Notes: generated by a model not told the origin, from the sequence alone. Positions 1 through 12,638 are shown, counted from the stretch's first letter. The stretch is DNA of 64,000 nucleotides from Sophora flavescens (GCA_030762895.1 CM061070.1:98970759-99034758), one strand, 5' to 3'. Numbers and translations: made by a program.

Positions 1-1164
1 GACTCAAACACATATGACTCAAATAAAGAAAAGCAAAATAATTAAAAAGAGAAGGGTTTAGAAAAAATCATTGAAGACGCTTCCACCCGGATCCCATAGC
101 CTGTGGTACAAATACCAAGAGATGCCCAAGATGTAAGACCTTCCTCCCGGATCCCATAGCTTGTGGAGTGGAGATGGAAGAAGCAAGTGTGATGAGATTC
201 TATTTACTTCTCTAAGTGCTATTATGAGCCCACTTCCTCCCGGGTCAAATGGTAAGTCACCTACTCCAAGAATGTCCTTTATGTAATTAGTTTCTCCATG
301 AAGCATTAGAACCATAACTTTTTGAGGCGACCTTAGAGCCTTTGCCGCTATTGATGAAAACTCTCAATTCTCAGGCAATGACTTGAACTCCAAAGTTGGT
401 ATTTTTACTAAGTAATGTGATAGACAAATTGTATGCACCAACTTTGTAACATCCACACATGCATGCAAACCAACATATTTATCCAACTCAGGATTTTGAG
501 GCTCCTCAATAGGATTGGTGATAGAAGTATTTTCCACATGATTTGTCTCATTTGTCCCTTGCAAAGGAACAATAGGAGTTATTTCCTTCTTGCACTCCTC
601 TTCATGATCCTCTCTTCTTGAATCATCTTCCACCACCACTTCATCTTCATTTAAGTCCATATTGGCAACAACATTCTCTTCAATTTGAGTCTCGTACGGT
701 TTTTCTGCTAGCAATTTAGAAAATTCGCCAGCTTGCTCTTCTAACCTCTAAAAGTTATTACTTAGCATCTCCGCTATCAATTGAGAACGTTTCTTACGCA
801 TTTTATGCCTTTGAATCATGGCACTACATTCCTCCTTGCTACGCTCTATGCTCTGGATCAAATGTTGAGCATCTATAAACCAAAGTGATTACGGTACATC
901 GGGATCCAGACTTAATGTCTGGTGGTGTTTGTAAGGATGACAAATAGGATCTCCATTCCTCCTTGGAGTATATCTTCACATGCTTATCAACAATACAATC
1001 AAGCACGATCCAATCAATTTGAGATTCTCTGTTTAGATAGAAACAATGGTCCATGTGTGGCATCCACCTAACACAAACAAAACTCAAAAGAAAAGATCGA
1101 ATATAGACAAAAAAATGTCTAAAGTAGTTGTTTTCTTTGTTACTAATGATATCGGTGGTGCCAA
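1..1164 (-). mobile_element. Internal region of a minus-strand Athila-type Ty3/gypsy element (partial)
   Basis: This stretch lies just downstream, on the minus strand, of a tRNA-Asp primer site and an LTR, so it is the start of an element that runs off the left edge. Two open stretches are visible: 364-714, an acidic, Glu/Asp-rich 116-residue frame, and 58-315, in which a DPGG motif occurs three times. I recognise no gag, protease or RT domain in either. The part could be 5' leader, decayed gag, or the unique region of a non-autonomous member. Confidence 0.55.
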
Positions 1165-1182
1165 TCCCCGGCAACGGCGCCA
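1165..1182 (-). other. Primer-binding site, tRNA-Asp type
   Basis: Read on the minus strand this is TGGCGCCGTTGCCGGGGA, complementary to the 3' end of plant tRNA-Asp. Six bases separate it from the LTR end at 1189. The same site and spacing recur at 55702-55719. Confidence 0.85.
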
Positions 1183-1188
1183 AAAACT

Positions 1189-2821
1189 TGATAGGCTCCG
1201 ACAAGCGTACCGGATCGAAGCAAGTAATAATAAAATGGTGAAAAACCGAGTATCGAACTCAGGGATTGAGAAACCAAGTGTCACTTCACAAATTAAACAA
1301 CTATTTAGACTGAGAAATAGGTGTGAAAAGATTTCAAAGAAAATAAAAGAAACAATAAAATCAAATCAAATATTTTTGGGATTTTAAATTAAAAGAGATT
1401 TTCAGGAATTGGGTTACCAACAAGACTGCTCATGCTACTAAATTGACTACCCCTCTTGTTAATTATCCAAATTGCTTTGAAGGTGAATTTATCATAAATA
1501 AGTTAATGTTCACTCTCGAGATACAAGAACCATGCCGAATTAAACCAACCCCTACTCTCGTGGTAATTGTATTTAAATTGAACCCATTTAAGATTTGTGA
1601 CAATTCAATGAACCCTCGAAGGACCGCTTCTAACTCTCGTGATTTAAGTCCTAAGTTCAATCCCTATAGATCCGATACCTAAGTTCACCGCTAGGTTCGT
1701 CCTTAGAGTATCTATGACATGCAAATAAGTGCGCGCCAAATTCACAAGTAATTCATGCAATAGGAATTAAATCAAAAGCAAATTGAAATTAACAAAGGGA
1801 ACATCAATTCATAACATAAAACAAGTCTTGGGCATAGCTCCAATTCCTATAAATAAAAAGACTACTCAAGCATTGCCATGGTCATGACATCCTTGAATAA
1901 CAAAAGTATAAAAATCCTAAGAGAAAAGAAGAAATTGAGAAGAAGAGAAATCCTAATTTTTGCCTAAGGTAGCAGCCCTGAGGTCTCTATTTTCGAGCCT
2001 AATTGCCCTATTTATAGAGTATGTTAACTTGGATTTGAAACCATTACAAAATCAAATCAAATCAGTAAATCAAAATTCCAGATTTTGCGCGTCATGGCCG
2101 TGATGCTTGTCACGGCCAGGCCGTGACAGATTCTGTCTCGGAGAACTTGACACTGGTTGACCTATCATGACCGTGATAGCCATCACGGCCTGGCCGTGAC
2201 AGGTTCTGACTTTGTGTTCTTCTTTCTTTTTCAGCCCTGCTCGATCATGGCCGTGATGCCTATCACGGCCAGGTCGTGATGGGATCTGTTTGGCTCATTT
2301 TTCTTGTATTTCAAGCTCCTCCTTCATGCAAACTCCAACATAACTGGTCAGCATTTTAATCTTCGTATCTAATTGCCAAATCAATATCTCCAAATTAATT
2401 GCCAAATCTTATCATATCCTTTATTGTTGTGATAGGCAATTATTATCCAAATCCAAATTGATTTGGATCCAATCTTTTATCTCAATGCCAATTGAAATAT
2501 ATTTTAATCATAATAATTCAAATCCAAATTGATTTGGATTCAAATCCATCATGTGGGCCCTTGTAATTTACTTGGCAATCTTCAATTTAATTGCAATCCT
2601 TCTTCTTTGTCCTTTCCTAAAAATAAAAATAAGAAAATCTTGAGAAAATCAATTAAATTCTAATTAAAATCAATTAAATGCACACATTGACTCTAAAATA
2701 ACTAAAATAGGAAAACAAAATCTAATTCGGGTTAAATCAAGCATTCAACAAAATTTAATTGATGAAATTCACTCTAAAGTATTAACGAAAACATGATAAG
2801 CCAGCAGATTATCACACATCA
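1189..2821 (-). repeat. 5' LTR of a minus-strand Athila-type Ty3/gypsy element
   Basis: On the minus strand the LTR begins TGATGTGTGATAATC near 2821 and ends CTATCA at 1189, next to the primer site. Its 1633-bp length is close to the 1647 and 1618 bp of the LTRs at 54049 and 60020. It shares with them the phrase around AACCTAGCGGTGAACTTA (here in reverse complement near 1682-1707) and a block of CACGGCC palindromes. The rest is diverged, so it is a related but older or distinct family member. The outer boundary at 2821 is inferred from the TG...CA rule and the length. Confidence 0.7.
2088..2281. repeat. CACGGCC/GGCCGTG palindrome array in LTR
   Basis: Several imperfect inverted repeats built on TCACGGCC and GGCCGTGA are spaced through about 195 bp, separated by ordinary sequence. 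It is the reverse-complement counterpart of the arrays at 54274-54609 and 60245-60555; the GCGCGTCATGGCCGTGATG edge matches the end of those arrays. Confidence 0.8.
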
Positions 2822-2904
2822 TAGTCTAACCACACAAGTGATTTAAAGAGCCTTTCAATTTTTACTTCTAATACTTTTCAGTTTACCAGGCAGTGGTAAT
2901 TTGA

Positions 2905-3743
2905 TTTTTTTTTTTTTATAATCAAAGAGTATATTGATGAAAATACAAGAGTTATTCTAACCCACATACAAAAGAGCGTCAAAGATTATAGGCAAGATGC
3001 AAGTGAAATACCGGTTAAAATGTTGCAGTATTTGTTTTACAATAGCCTAGTCCCATTGGAATAACTAAAAAAATATATGGACCTCTAAAAGACTGATCCC
3101 AATACAGACTTGATTCCCGGACCGAGAAGGAAATACAATAGAGTTGCTTGCTGATGTGATAAGCTCCCAAAATACTCCAGTTGTTGGTCTGCATTTAATT
3201 CCATCATGGAAAGTGTTTATACTCTTGAAACAGATCAGCAATTTAGGCAAAAAAATTCCAGCATTCAATGACCAACATACCTGGAGCGTGTGTGTTTAGC
3301 ATACTCATTTGTAGCAGCAAGTAAATGTATGAATGACCACAGTTCAGCGGTCCTGGTACCAGAATTTAAACACATGATTTCATGCATTCTATAGGTGAGA
3401 TGTTCCAATCAGAAAAACAATAGCTCCTACCTCTCCCTCTGTGTTGGAACCAATTCCATGCTCTTACCTTGATCATGTCTAGAATATGGATTAGATCAAA
3501 CTTTTCCTGTTTAAAACTAAAACCATTTCTCGAAAGCGAAATTGACCAGCAGGTTGAGAACCAAATTGTCATCCAAAACTGTTTCAGAGTTTTTCCCCTG
3601 ACCAATCCCTTATGTTGTAAAAAATGTGTCTTGCCATCTATTGGTAACACCACCATGAATCCAGACCAAGTGTACACCTCGGAGTCCTTGGGACTGTTCT
3701 GTAAGCCATTTAATGTTGTCACTAATAGTGATTCCATTCCCTA
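2905..3743 (-). mobile_element. L1-type LINE 3' fragment (ORF2 C-terminus and 3' tail)
   Basis: The minus-strand frame 3366-3737 resembles the C-terminal end of plant L1 ORF2 proteins: a PIDG...HFLQH stretch, a FWMTIWFSTCWSISLSRNG segment of the type found after the reverse transcriptase, then a FSDWNISPIECMKS ending before a stop. Beyond the stop about 450 bp of non-coding sequence leads to a T-run at 2905-2918, which is a poly(A) tail on the minus strand. An in-frame stop lies just upstream at 3741-3743, and everything 5' of that, including the RT core, is absent or unrecognisable. This is a dead 5'-truncated insertion. Confidence 0.6.
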
Positions 3744-3938
3744 AAAGACTTAAACTTCAATGAACCTATAAGTTCTTTGTATTATCTAAACTTCCATTTC
3801 TGTTGACCCTTGGATATATGTAATTCAACCAGTTATGTCCTGTCCTTCTCTCTTGGTCCAGGTCTTGTGCCTTCCTTTCTTCTACTAGAGATATTTACTT
3901 CTAGAATCATAGCAAAAACAGTTTCTATGTCATTAGTG

Positions 3939-3946
<8 letters not shown>

Positions 3947-3978
<32 letters not shown>
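3947..3978. repeat. (TG)n microsatellite
   Basis: Sixteen TG dinucleotides in a row preceded by a short TA run. Apparent open frames across it are products of the repeat. Confidence 0.95.
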
Positions 3979-3981
<3 letters not shown>

Positions 3982-4243
3982 AACTGCCCCACCATGAACC
4001 AGTGTAGAAAAATCTAGGAATATCACATCCTAATCTATGGAGCATTTTTTTACACTACACACCCTTGATAGGTCAATTACCCCTTGACATTAGGCTAAGG
4101 CATTGGCATTGAAATGTTGTCAGGCAAAAGCAATCCCTCGCAACTTTCATTTTTTTTTCTTTTAGCTTATTTAAAGGTAACTCCACTAACGATTCTGTAA
4201 TGAGTCTTAAAATCTTCTATAATGGTTATTTGAAAATTGATTT

Positions 4244-4725
4244 TGTAAAGAACACAGCACTGCAAGAACCAATGCAATTACACAGCACTGCAAGAACCAC
4301 TTTCTTGCTGTTCAAGAGAATGCAGAATCGGGATTATGCAGAATGCAGGAATCAAAGTTATGCAGAAGTGTAAGAGAAGAGAAGATTAAGAGCAGTATGT
4401 TATCGTGGTTCGAGCAATGTTGCTCCTACATCCACACTGGTGATGATTTTATTCTCTGATCACAGCAGCAAGACTTTTAGGTAGTACCTCACTTGCACTC
4501 AAGGTTTTTCACAGATCAATGAATGTAAAAATCTCTCCCTATACAGCAGCACATCTATGACTTTATATCCCTCTATTCTCCAGCTTTACAAGTTACAAAA
4601 AAAACAGTTACAAGACTCAACAACCATAACTAACTTGGTTGTAACTAACTGGACAGAAAAAGAAGGATCACATAACTAACTAAGTTCTATGTATAACCTA
4701 ACTAATTGATGATCCATCTGCCACA
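4244..4725 (-). repeat. 3' LTR of the copia element
   Basis: Begins TGTAAAGAACACAGC and ends CTGCCACA on the + strand. It differs from the partner at 8781 by scattered changes and short indels, notably around 4337-4420 where the partner carries a few additional bases. Confidence 0.92.
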
Positions 4726-4788
4726 AATCTCCACCTTGGATCTTCAATTCAAGTACCAAGAGGTATGCATCCAGTCTCTTAAAGAGAC

Positions 4789-7700
4789 TCATTTATCACA
4801 GGTTCCAATCCTTGCCAAATTCATGCAGTGCTGGAATTTGGCTTTTGGAACCACCTTGGTTAACATATCAGCCATATTGTCTTCAGTAGCAACCTTTTTC
4901 ACTTCAACTATGCCATTTACAATGATGTCACGAATGTAGTGCATTCTGATGTCAATATGCTTTGTCCTCTCATGGAACATTTGGTTCTTTGAGAGATGGA
5001 TAGCGCTTTGGCTATCACACCATACTGTCATAGGAATTTCCCTCCCTTCCAGTTCATTTACAAAGCCTTTGAGCCATATTGCTTCCTTTATGGCTTCAGT
5101 CAAAGCAATATACTCAAATTCAGTGGTAGATAAGGCAACTATTGATTGCAAATTTGCCTTCCAACTTACCACATTTCCATAGAGAGTGAACAGATATCCT
5201 GTTAGAGACCTTCTTCTGTCAATGTCCCCTGCAAAATCAGCATCCACATATCCTGCTGCATTGCTGTTTTCTGATTTTGATTTACCAAATATCAATCCAA
5301 CAGATTTTGTCCCTTTCAAGTATCTAAGGATCCACTTGACTGCATGCCAATGCTCCTTCCCTGGGTTCCCCATGAATCTGCTGACCATCTTTGGCAAGAT
5401 AGGCAAGATCAGGCCTTGAACATACCATAGCATACATTAAACTCCCTATGGCATTGGAGTAAGGGATGCTATCCATGTACTGCCGGTCTTCATCAGTTTT
5501 GGGAGATTGTTCAACTGATAGCTTGAAATGACCAGTTATAGGAGTTGAAACTGCCTTGGCATCTTGCATATTGAACCTTCTAAGCACCTTTTCATCATAT
5601 CCTGACTGATGCAAGAAGAGAAGTCTTTCATCTCTCTTTCTCAGGATTTCCATCCCCAAGATCTTTGTTGCAGCTCCTAAGTCCTTCATCTCGAATTCAG
5701 AACTTAGCAGACCCTTGAGCTTGGTGATTGCCTCTAGATCTTTACTTGCAATGAGCATGTCATCAACATAGAGTAGGAGATATATGTAGTGACCTGAGCT
5801 GGCTTTCTTAAAGTAGACACAGCAGTCGAAAGAACTTCTGTTGTAGCCATTTGATACTACAAAAGTGTCAAATCTTTTGTACCATTGTCTTGGTGACTGT
5901 TTCAGTCCATACAATGACTTTTTCAGCAAGCATACCATTTGCTCTTTTCCTTCTACTTCATACCCTTCAGGTTGCTTCATGTATATCCTTTCATCTAACT
6001 GACCATGTAAGAAGGCTGTCTTCACATCCATTTGCTCAAGTTCCAGATTGTAGACAGCAACTAGAGCAAGAATGACTCTAATGCTTGTGTGTTTCACAAC
6101 CGGGGGAAAAATCTCATTGTAGTCAATTCCTTCCCTTTGTGTGAAACCTTTTGCAACGAGTCTAGCCTTGTATCTACTTCCTTCAACCCCTGGAATTTCT
6201 GGTTTCTTCTTGAAAATCCATTTGCAACCTTCAATTTTGTGCTTTGCAGGTTTTTCCACAAGATCCCAAGTGCTGTTTTTCATAAGGGAGTTTATCTCAT
6301 CAGTCATGGCAGCTTTCCAGTGCTCTTTATCTGAACTTTCCATTTCCTGCTTATAGTTAATAGGATCAGTTACTTGATCCTCAGTTTCTACACTCAGTGC
6401 ATAAGCAATGAGGTCTGCATAGCCGAGCCTTTGAGGTGGTTTGATCTGCCTTCTAGCCCTGTCTCTGACCAGATTATAGGATGATTCTTCCCGCTGCATG
6501 TTGATCATCAATATCGGTGGGTGGTCGAACACTTGTCATCCTGTTCTGCTCTATCTGAGCACCATGCTCCACCTCCAATTGAACCTTGTTATCAGGTTCA
6601 TCTGGTTCCTTAGATATCTCGGCTTTTCTGGCTGCATCCTCAAGCATGCATTCTTCCTTGAAGACAACATCTCTGCTGATCACAACCTTTCCTCCACCTC
6701 GGTTTGGTTAACCACACCTGTAACCCTTTACACCATCGGGATATCCCAAGAAGATTCCCTTCTTTGATCTAGGCTCCATTTCCCTTCATTTACATGAACA
6801 TAGGTCTGTGCATCCAAATATTCTCAGGTTGTCATAGGTTGGTGCTCTTCCTGTCCATAAGTCCTCTGGTGTCTTGAAATCAACAGCAGCTGAAGGAGAC
6901 CTATTGATTAGATAGCATGCAGTGTGGATTGCCTCTCCCCAAAATACCTTGCTTAGGTTGGCATTGGACAACATGCACCTAACCCTCTCCAAAATGGTCC
7001 TATTCATTCTCTCAGCAAGACCATTTTGTTGAGGAGTTAGTCTTACTATTTTGTGCCTAGTTATCCCATTATCCTTGCAAAACTCAGTGAACTCTTCACT
7101 TAGATATTCAAGTCCATTGTCAGTTCTAAGTACCTTAACCTTCCTTCCTGTTTGATTCTCAACAAGTGCTTTCCATTGTTTAAAACACTTGAATGCTTGA
7201 TTCTTGTGTTTCAACAAATACACCCACACTTTTCTTGACCAATCATCTATGAATGTTATGAAATATCTAGCACCACCTAATGAGGGAACCCTTGCTGGCC
7301 CCATATATCGGGAATGCACATAATCAACTGAGGCTTTAGTTGTGTGTATGGCAGAAGAAAACTTAACTCTTTTCTGTTTGCCATAAAGACAATGTTCACA
7401 AAATTCTAACCTTTCAAAGTCTCCATTTCCTATTAAGCCCTGCTTATGCAATTCCTCCAAGCCTCTTTCACTGACATGAGCTAGTCTGAGGTGCCATAGC
7501 TGTGTGGAATTCAATTTTGATGCAGAAATTAAACTGGCAGGATTTAACATAGTTGCACCTTGCAATCTGTACAAGCCATTCTTTCTGGTTCCCTTCATCA
7601 TGACCATTGAGCCCTTGCATATCTTCAGAACACCACCTTCTCCTTTGAATGTACATCCTGCTTGATCCATCATGCCAAGAGAAAGGAGATTTCTCTTCAG

Positions 7701-8739
7701 CTCGGGTACATGTCTAACATCTGTGAGCAATTTTGCTGATCCATCACTGAATTTGATCCTGACATTGCTAATTCCAGCTACTTTGCAAGCAACATTGTTC
7801 CCCATTAGCACCATTCCAACATCAATCCTTTTGTAAGATTCAAACCATTCTTGATTAGGGGTCATGTGGAATGAACACCCTGAGTCAAGAATCCACTCCT
7901 CACTGCAAGAATCTTCAGTCACTGCCAACACATCCGAGCTCTCATAACCATATGCTACCATAGCCATATCATTTGAGTTTTGCTTGCCATTATTCTTCCT
8001 TTTCCTCTCAGGACAGTTCTTTATGAAATGTCCCTCCTTATGGCAGTAGTAACACTCTTTCTTGCCTTTGGATTTGGATCGGTTCCTCCTATTCTTGCCC
8101 TTTGTTTCTCTATTATCAGTTCTGCCTCTGACAAACAGCCCTTCTACATCTCCACCTTCACCTTTATCATAAGTAATTCTCTTCTTCATTTCTCGAGAAT
8201 TAAGAGTGGCTTTCACTTCTTCTAAGGTGAGGCTTTCTTTACCAAACATCATTGTGTCAACCAAGTTCTCATAAGAGGGAGGAAGGGAGCACAGCAACAT
8301 CACAGCTTGGTCTTCATCATCAATCTTTACATCAAGATTTTTTAAATCAAGAACTGCCTTGGTGAATTGAGAGACATGTTCTTTGATTGATGATCCTTCC
8401 TCCATTTTCAGCTGATGGAGTTTCTTCTTCAAGTAGAGTTTGTTTGTCAATGACTTAGTCATGTATAGGCTTTCAAGCTTGAGCCAAACACCTGCAGCAG
8501 TGGACTCATCGGCTATCTCGCGAAGAACTTCATCTCCCAAAGAAAGAATGATCAAGCTATGAGCCTTGTTGATCAAGTCTTTCTTTTCTTTTTCTCAAAA
8601 GTGCTTCGGAAGTCTCATTGATTCCTCCCAAGGCTTCTTCGAGTCCTTGATGGACAAGAAGGGCCTTCATCTTGATCCTTCACAGGCTGAAGTCATTCTC
8701 CCCATTGAACTTCTCCAAATCAAACTTGGCAGTGCCCAT
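4789..8739 (-). pseudogene. Copia gag-pol polyprotein, disrupted
   Basis: Translation starts at the minus-strand ATG at 8737-8739 (MGTAKFDLEKFNGENDFSL) but meets TGA where the family has Trp, then shifts frame near 8580. From 8576 the frame is open to 6786: a UBN2-type gag, a CYYCHKEGHFIKNC zinc knuckle, a protease DSGCSFHM motif, and an integrase with H-H-C-C finger and GPARVPS...RTDNGLEYLS...QQNGLAERMN core. The first catalytic Asp (usually HSD before LWGP) reads Arg in HSRYMGP. Frames break again near 6700-6790 and 6470-6530. The RT (VKTAFLHG, YVDDM) runs to about 5400, and RNase H (DADFAGD, ALSTTEFEYIAL, HERTKHIDIRMHYIRD) ends at 4789. At least three frame breaks and one nonsense change make it non-functional. 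Confidence 0.9.
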
Positions 8740-8765
8740 CGCGGAAGCAGCCCCAATTCAACGAA

Positions 8766-8778
8766 GCTCTAGATACCA
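8766..8778 (-). other. Primer-binding site, tRNA-iMet type
   Basis: On the minus strand TGGTATCTAGAGC, the usual TGGTATCAGAGC with one extra base, two bases inside the right LTR. Confidence 0.8.
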
Positions 8779-8780
8779 GT

Positions 8781-9277
8781 TGTAAAGAACACAGCACTGC
8801 AGGAACCAATGCAATTACACAGCACTGCAAGAACCACTTTCTTGCTGTTCAAGAGAATGCAGAATCGGGATTATGCGAGAATGCGGAATGCAGGAATCAA
8901 AGTTATGCGAAGTATAAGAGAAGAGAAGATTAAGAGCGGTATGATGTTATCGTGGTTCAAAGCAATGTTGCTCCTACATCCACACTGGTGATGATTTTAT
9001 TCTCTGATCACAGCAGCAAGACTTTTAGGTAGTACCTCACTTGCACTCAAGGTTTTTCACAGATCAATGAATGTAAAAATCTCTCCCTATACAGCAGCAG
9101 AGCTATGACTTTATATCCCTCTATTCTCCAGCTTTACAAGTTACAAAAAAAAAAAACAGTTACAAGACTCAACAACCATAACTAACTTGGTTGTAACTAA
9201 CTGGACAGAAAAAGAAGGATCACATAACTAACTAAGTTCTATGTATAACCTAACTAATTGATGATCCATCTGCCACA
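8781..9277 (-). repeat. 5' LTR of the copia element
   Basis: A 497-bp direct repeat of 4244-4725, followed by the GATTT target duplication at 9278-9282. On the minus strand it precedes the primer site and should hold the element's promoter. Confidence 0.92.
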
Positions 9278-9282
9278 GATTT

Positions 9283-11139
9283 GTTTAGACTTTGCAGTCA
9301 TCATGAGACGATTAAGCAAAAAAGGCAATGATTCAAACATATGGGTTAGCTGAAGAATGCTTGAAAATAAATTGTTATAGAGCACCGTTCACCATGGAAG
9401 CTGTATCAGGAAAAAATATGGTGAACATATACACACCATCATTAAATATATATCGATAGCTTGGTTTCCATAAGAAAATGTTAAATAATCTAATAAAGAT
9501 TTTTTGTAGATTCAAACCAAAGGATGTCAAGTTTCATATTATAAGATGCACTGATGAAACAACTTTAAGAAGTATGGATAAAAGGTTCATTACATTATGA
9601 AGTTATTGTTACAAAATTTTAGCTCTCCATTTTGCACTAATCATTTTTGTTATACTTTTGTCTCATTTCTTGCTCCCATTCAATACCGGTGTTATTATAC
9701 TTGTAAGAATTGAATTTTTATCTGCACTTCCTTCAGGTAGGATGTGCATCAACCTTTCTCAACAGGGTATATTATAGAGTCTAATGTATTCATCAAGAAG
9801 GACAAGTACATCAATCACTCGACTTTGAAGTTCAATGTGTAATGAAGTGGGACTAGACAACAGTGCAGTAGGATGTACATAATGATTCCTCACAAGGGAA
9901 GTAACGAGTAGGTAATTTTTCTATGATGACTCAGTGCTTACCAATTTAGAAAATAAACTTTGTAATTGTATGATATATTTTCTAGATGACCTATTAGCTT
10001 TCATATACATTTGTACTATAGGGGAAATATTGGCTTCAATTTTCTTTTTCTTTTTGCTATTTAGACAAGAGAAGCTTGCTTTTCTTTATTAATCTATACA
10101 ATATGATCACCATCTGTGCAATCTTAGTATGAGAATTCTAGATGTTACTTGTGAATTTTGTACTAATAGAAACCACTCACTAACTCAAACTAATTCTTAA
10201 ACTATTTCTAAATTGTCTGTGTAGTGTCATTGATGATGGGGAGATCACCATGCCACTATGAAAGTGGCTTGAAGAAGTGGCAAAAATAACCATTTTCTTT
10301 TAAATTGTGTTGTATTTTTTACTGTGCTTATTTATTAGTTGGATTCAGAATCAATAGCTGAAAAATAAAAATGTATATCCTCTGTGTCTAAAATAATCTC
10401 TTATGAATTAGAATTTAGTTGCCCATTTTCACCCCAAACAGTTCTTGATGTTTTAACCACAAAAACCTTCCATATTTGTCACTTTAATTTGTACAAGTTT
10501 AAAAGATTAATTTGTTTCCACTCCATGCTATAAGCACAAGTGGTCATTCATGCTTCTACAATAGCTCGAATGTGTATAAATGTAATGGAAGTTAGTAAAG
10601 GCTCTTATATTTTTGTGGAACTTGATTGGTTTATTGGAATGGTATCGCAGTTGCAGACATTCAAACGATAAATTAAGACTGCCTTATATTACAAGACTCA
10701 ATGAGTGTCAATGTCATGCTGCATCATATGCTACTTTAAATAAAATCTGCTTCAACTTTTTGTTTGATATTGACAATTCGTTTTTACCAGTTATTGGATA
10801 TCTGCACAACAATGAAGCAAGCAAACCTATAATAGTTCACTGGATTATTTCACTTGAAAATGCTATTCTCGACTCCCTAAGCTTCTTGCAAATGATGTTT
10901 TCTCGGCTCTAAAAGTATATAAGTGCTGCCATGGGATACAAATGGTTTATTGTTCTTTTCGGCTCTAAATGTGTATATTATTTTTTTGGCCTAAACTTGC
11001 CTTGAATTCTAACAAATACCATTTTAATGTTCCTTATTCTGAAACACATTCTAAAAGAATGATAATTGTTTGCACAAGAAAGTTGTTACCTTGACTTAGA
11101 AACATGCCACCTTTAACATGGTATGAAAAATATTTATTT
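9283..11139. other. Intergenic DNA, no gene recognised
   Basis: AT-rich sequence. The longest open frame (10613-10912, +) has low-complexity composition and no recognisable domain, and I do not call it. Confidence 0.5.
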
Positions 11140-11155
11140 TTCTATAATGGTATTA

Positions 11156-11883
11156 CAACAACAACAACCAAGCCTTATCCCACTAGGTGGGGTCGGCTAC
11201 ATGGATCCTACGGCGCCATAATGTTCTATCATGAATCATGTCAATAGTTAATCATTGGCCTCCAAATCTTTCTTAATAGTTTCTCCTATAGTTTTTATTG
11301 GCTCACCTCTGCCTCTAGCTATTAAATTGCCCTCCACCTGATCCACTCTCCTTACTACAGAATCTAAAGGTCTCCTCCATATATGCCCAAATCACCTAAG
11401 TCGAGATTCAACCATCTTTTCTACAATAGGTGCTACCCCAACTCTCTCTCTAATGCTTTCATTTCTGATCCTATTATGTCTAGTTTTTCCGTTCATCCAG
11501 TACAACATTCTCATCTCTGCTACATTGATTTTACTCTCGTGTTGATTTTTTACCGCCCAACACTCCATCCCATACAACATCGCGGGTCTAATAGCTGTAC
11601 GGTAAAATTTTCCCTTTAGCTTAATAGGTACCTTTTTATCACACAAAAAACCCGAAGCCTTCCTCCATTTCGACCACCCCGATTGAATCCGATGGTTTAC
11701 ATCTCCCTCAATTTCTCCGTCATTTTGTATAATAGACCCAAGATATTTAAACCATGTGACTTGTGGTATGTTGTGGTCTCCAACTTTCACCTCTAAGCTA
11801 GAGGTGTTTCGCCTTTTGCTAAACTTACATTCCATATACTCCGTCTTGCTTCAACTCAAACGGAAGCCATGTACTTCTAAATT
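11156..11883 (-). mobile_element. 5'-truncated RTE-clade LINE
   Basis: On the minus strand a conserved RTE reverse-transcriptase C-terminal region is readable over 11392-11835: YLGSIIQNDGEIEGDV, WRKASGFLCDKKVPIKLKGK, FYRTAIRPAMLYG, EMRMLYWMNGKTR and ERVGVAPIVEKM. Upstream residues (FRLS...KTEYMECKFSK) continue with a stop near 11850. The 3' end at 11156 finishes in TTG repeats on the minus strand, the normal tail of RTE elements. The insertion is flanked by a 16-bp target duplication with one mismatch, 11140-11155 and 11884-11899 (TTCTATAATRGTATTA). Only the last ~730 bp of the element was inserted. Confidence 0.9.
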
Positions 11884-11899
11884 TTCTATAATAGTATTA

Positions 11900-12638
11900 C
11901 TTAATGAAATTTCTTTCCCAGGTATGCTAACAAATACTGATTTCTAATTGTAGAATTTGCCTACTAAATTATGAAAGAGGGCCTCTTCTCCAAGCCATTA
12001 ACCTGTACTATCAAAGATGATGATGACAATTTTTTTCCTTCCAAGATTCGTTGGATAAACATAAGGCAATTTGAAGCATATGTCACCAAATGTTGGTTGC
12101 AGTTTTGAAAAGTTAACAAACTGACTAAGGGGAGCAAGGTGGAACTGAAGGTTAATGATGAAGATCAGACTATCATATATGCAAAGACCAAAAACATCTA
12201 GAGGATTCTTCTGAAAGTGAACATTGATTTTGTTTTGAATGATGTTTTTGTTCATTTTGGGTCTGTAATCCTCTAAGTACGTTTAACATTTTGGAATCAG
12301 GGATCAATATCTCTATTTTTTGTTTTGAACCTACCGTGCTAAGTGTAGCTTTGGCCCCTAATTTAATATCACTTATATCTTTTGTTGTTTTCTAACTATA
12401 TATTTTTATGCATGTTGTCCTATATCAGATCTATATTAATAACATCTTTTTGTACTATATCGTATTAATTTTATGTTTGATGTCTGAAATCTGAATGTGT
12501 GTGGTCTATTTTTCATTTGATAAATACCGTCTAGCCCGTGCAATACCTACTCTAGTATTTACATAACTCACGTTATGATCATATCCATTCCAACCATTAC
12601 GTACATATATGTAACATAAATTAGTAGATTCAATATAT
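11900..12638. other. Intergenic DNA, no gene recognised
   Basis: AT-rich. A weak minus-strand frame at 11998-12255 has no recognised motif and is not called. Confidence 0.5.

Larger units (their letters stand above)
4244..9277 (-). mobile_element. Complete Ty1/copia retrotransposon, minus strand
   Basis: A 5034-bp element bounded by near-identical direct LTRs (4244-4725 and 8781-9277) and by the 5-bp target duplication GATTT at 4239-4243 and 9278-9282. The primer site lies beside the right LTR and a purine tract (GGTGGAGATT on the minus strand) beside the left LTR, so the element reads right to left. Gene order gag, protease, integrase, RT, RNase H is the copia order, and the domains resemble the Tork/Tnt1 group. 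LTR differences are few substitutions and small indels around the middle, so insertion is fairly recent, but the coding frame is already broken. Confidence 0.93.

Noticed and set aside
839..1204. 121-codon minus-strand frame crossing the tRNA-Asp primer site
   Set aside because: It spans the LTR/internal junction and primer site and has no recognisable protein character.
3810..4045. Open frames on both strands across the TG repeat
   Set aside because: They are translations of the (TG)n tract (CVCVCV/HTHTHT) with no domain.
10613..10912. 99-codon + strand frame
   Set aside because: No motif and no splice or homology support in AT-rich DNA.
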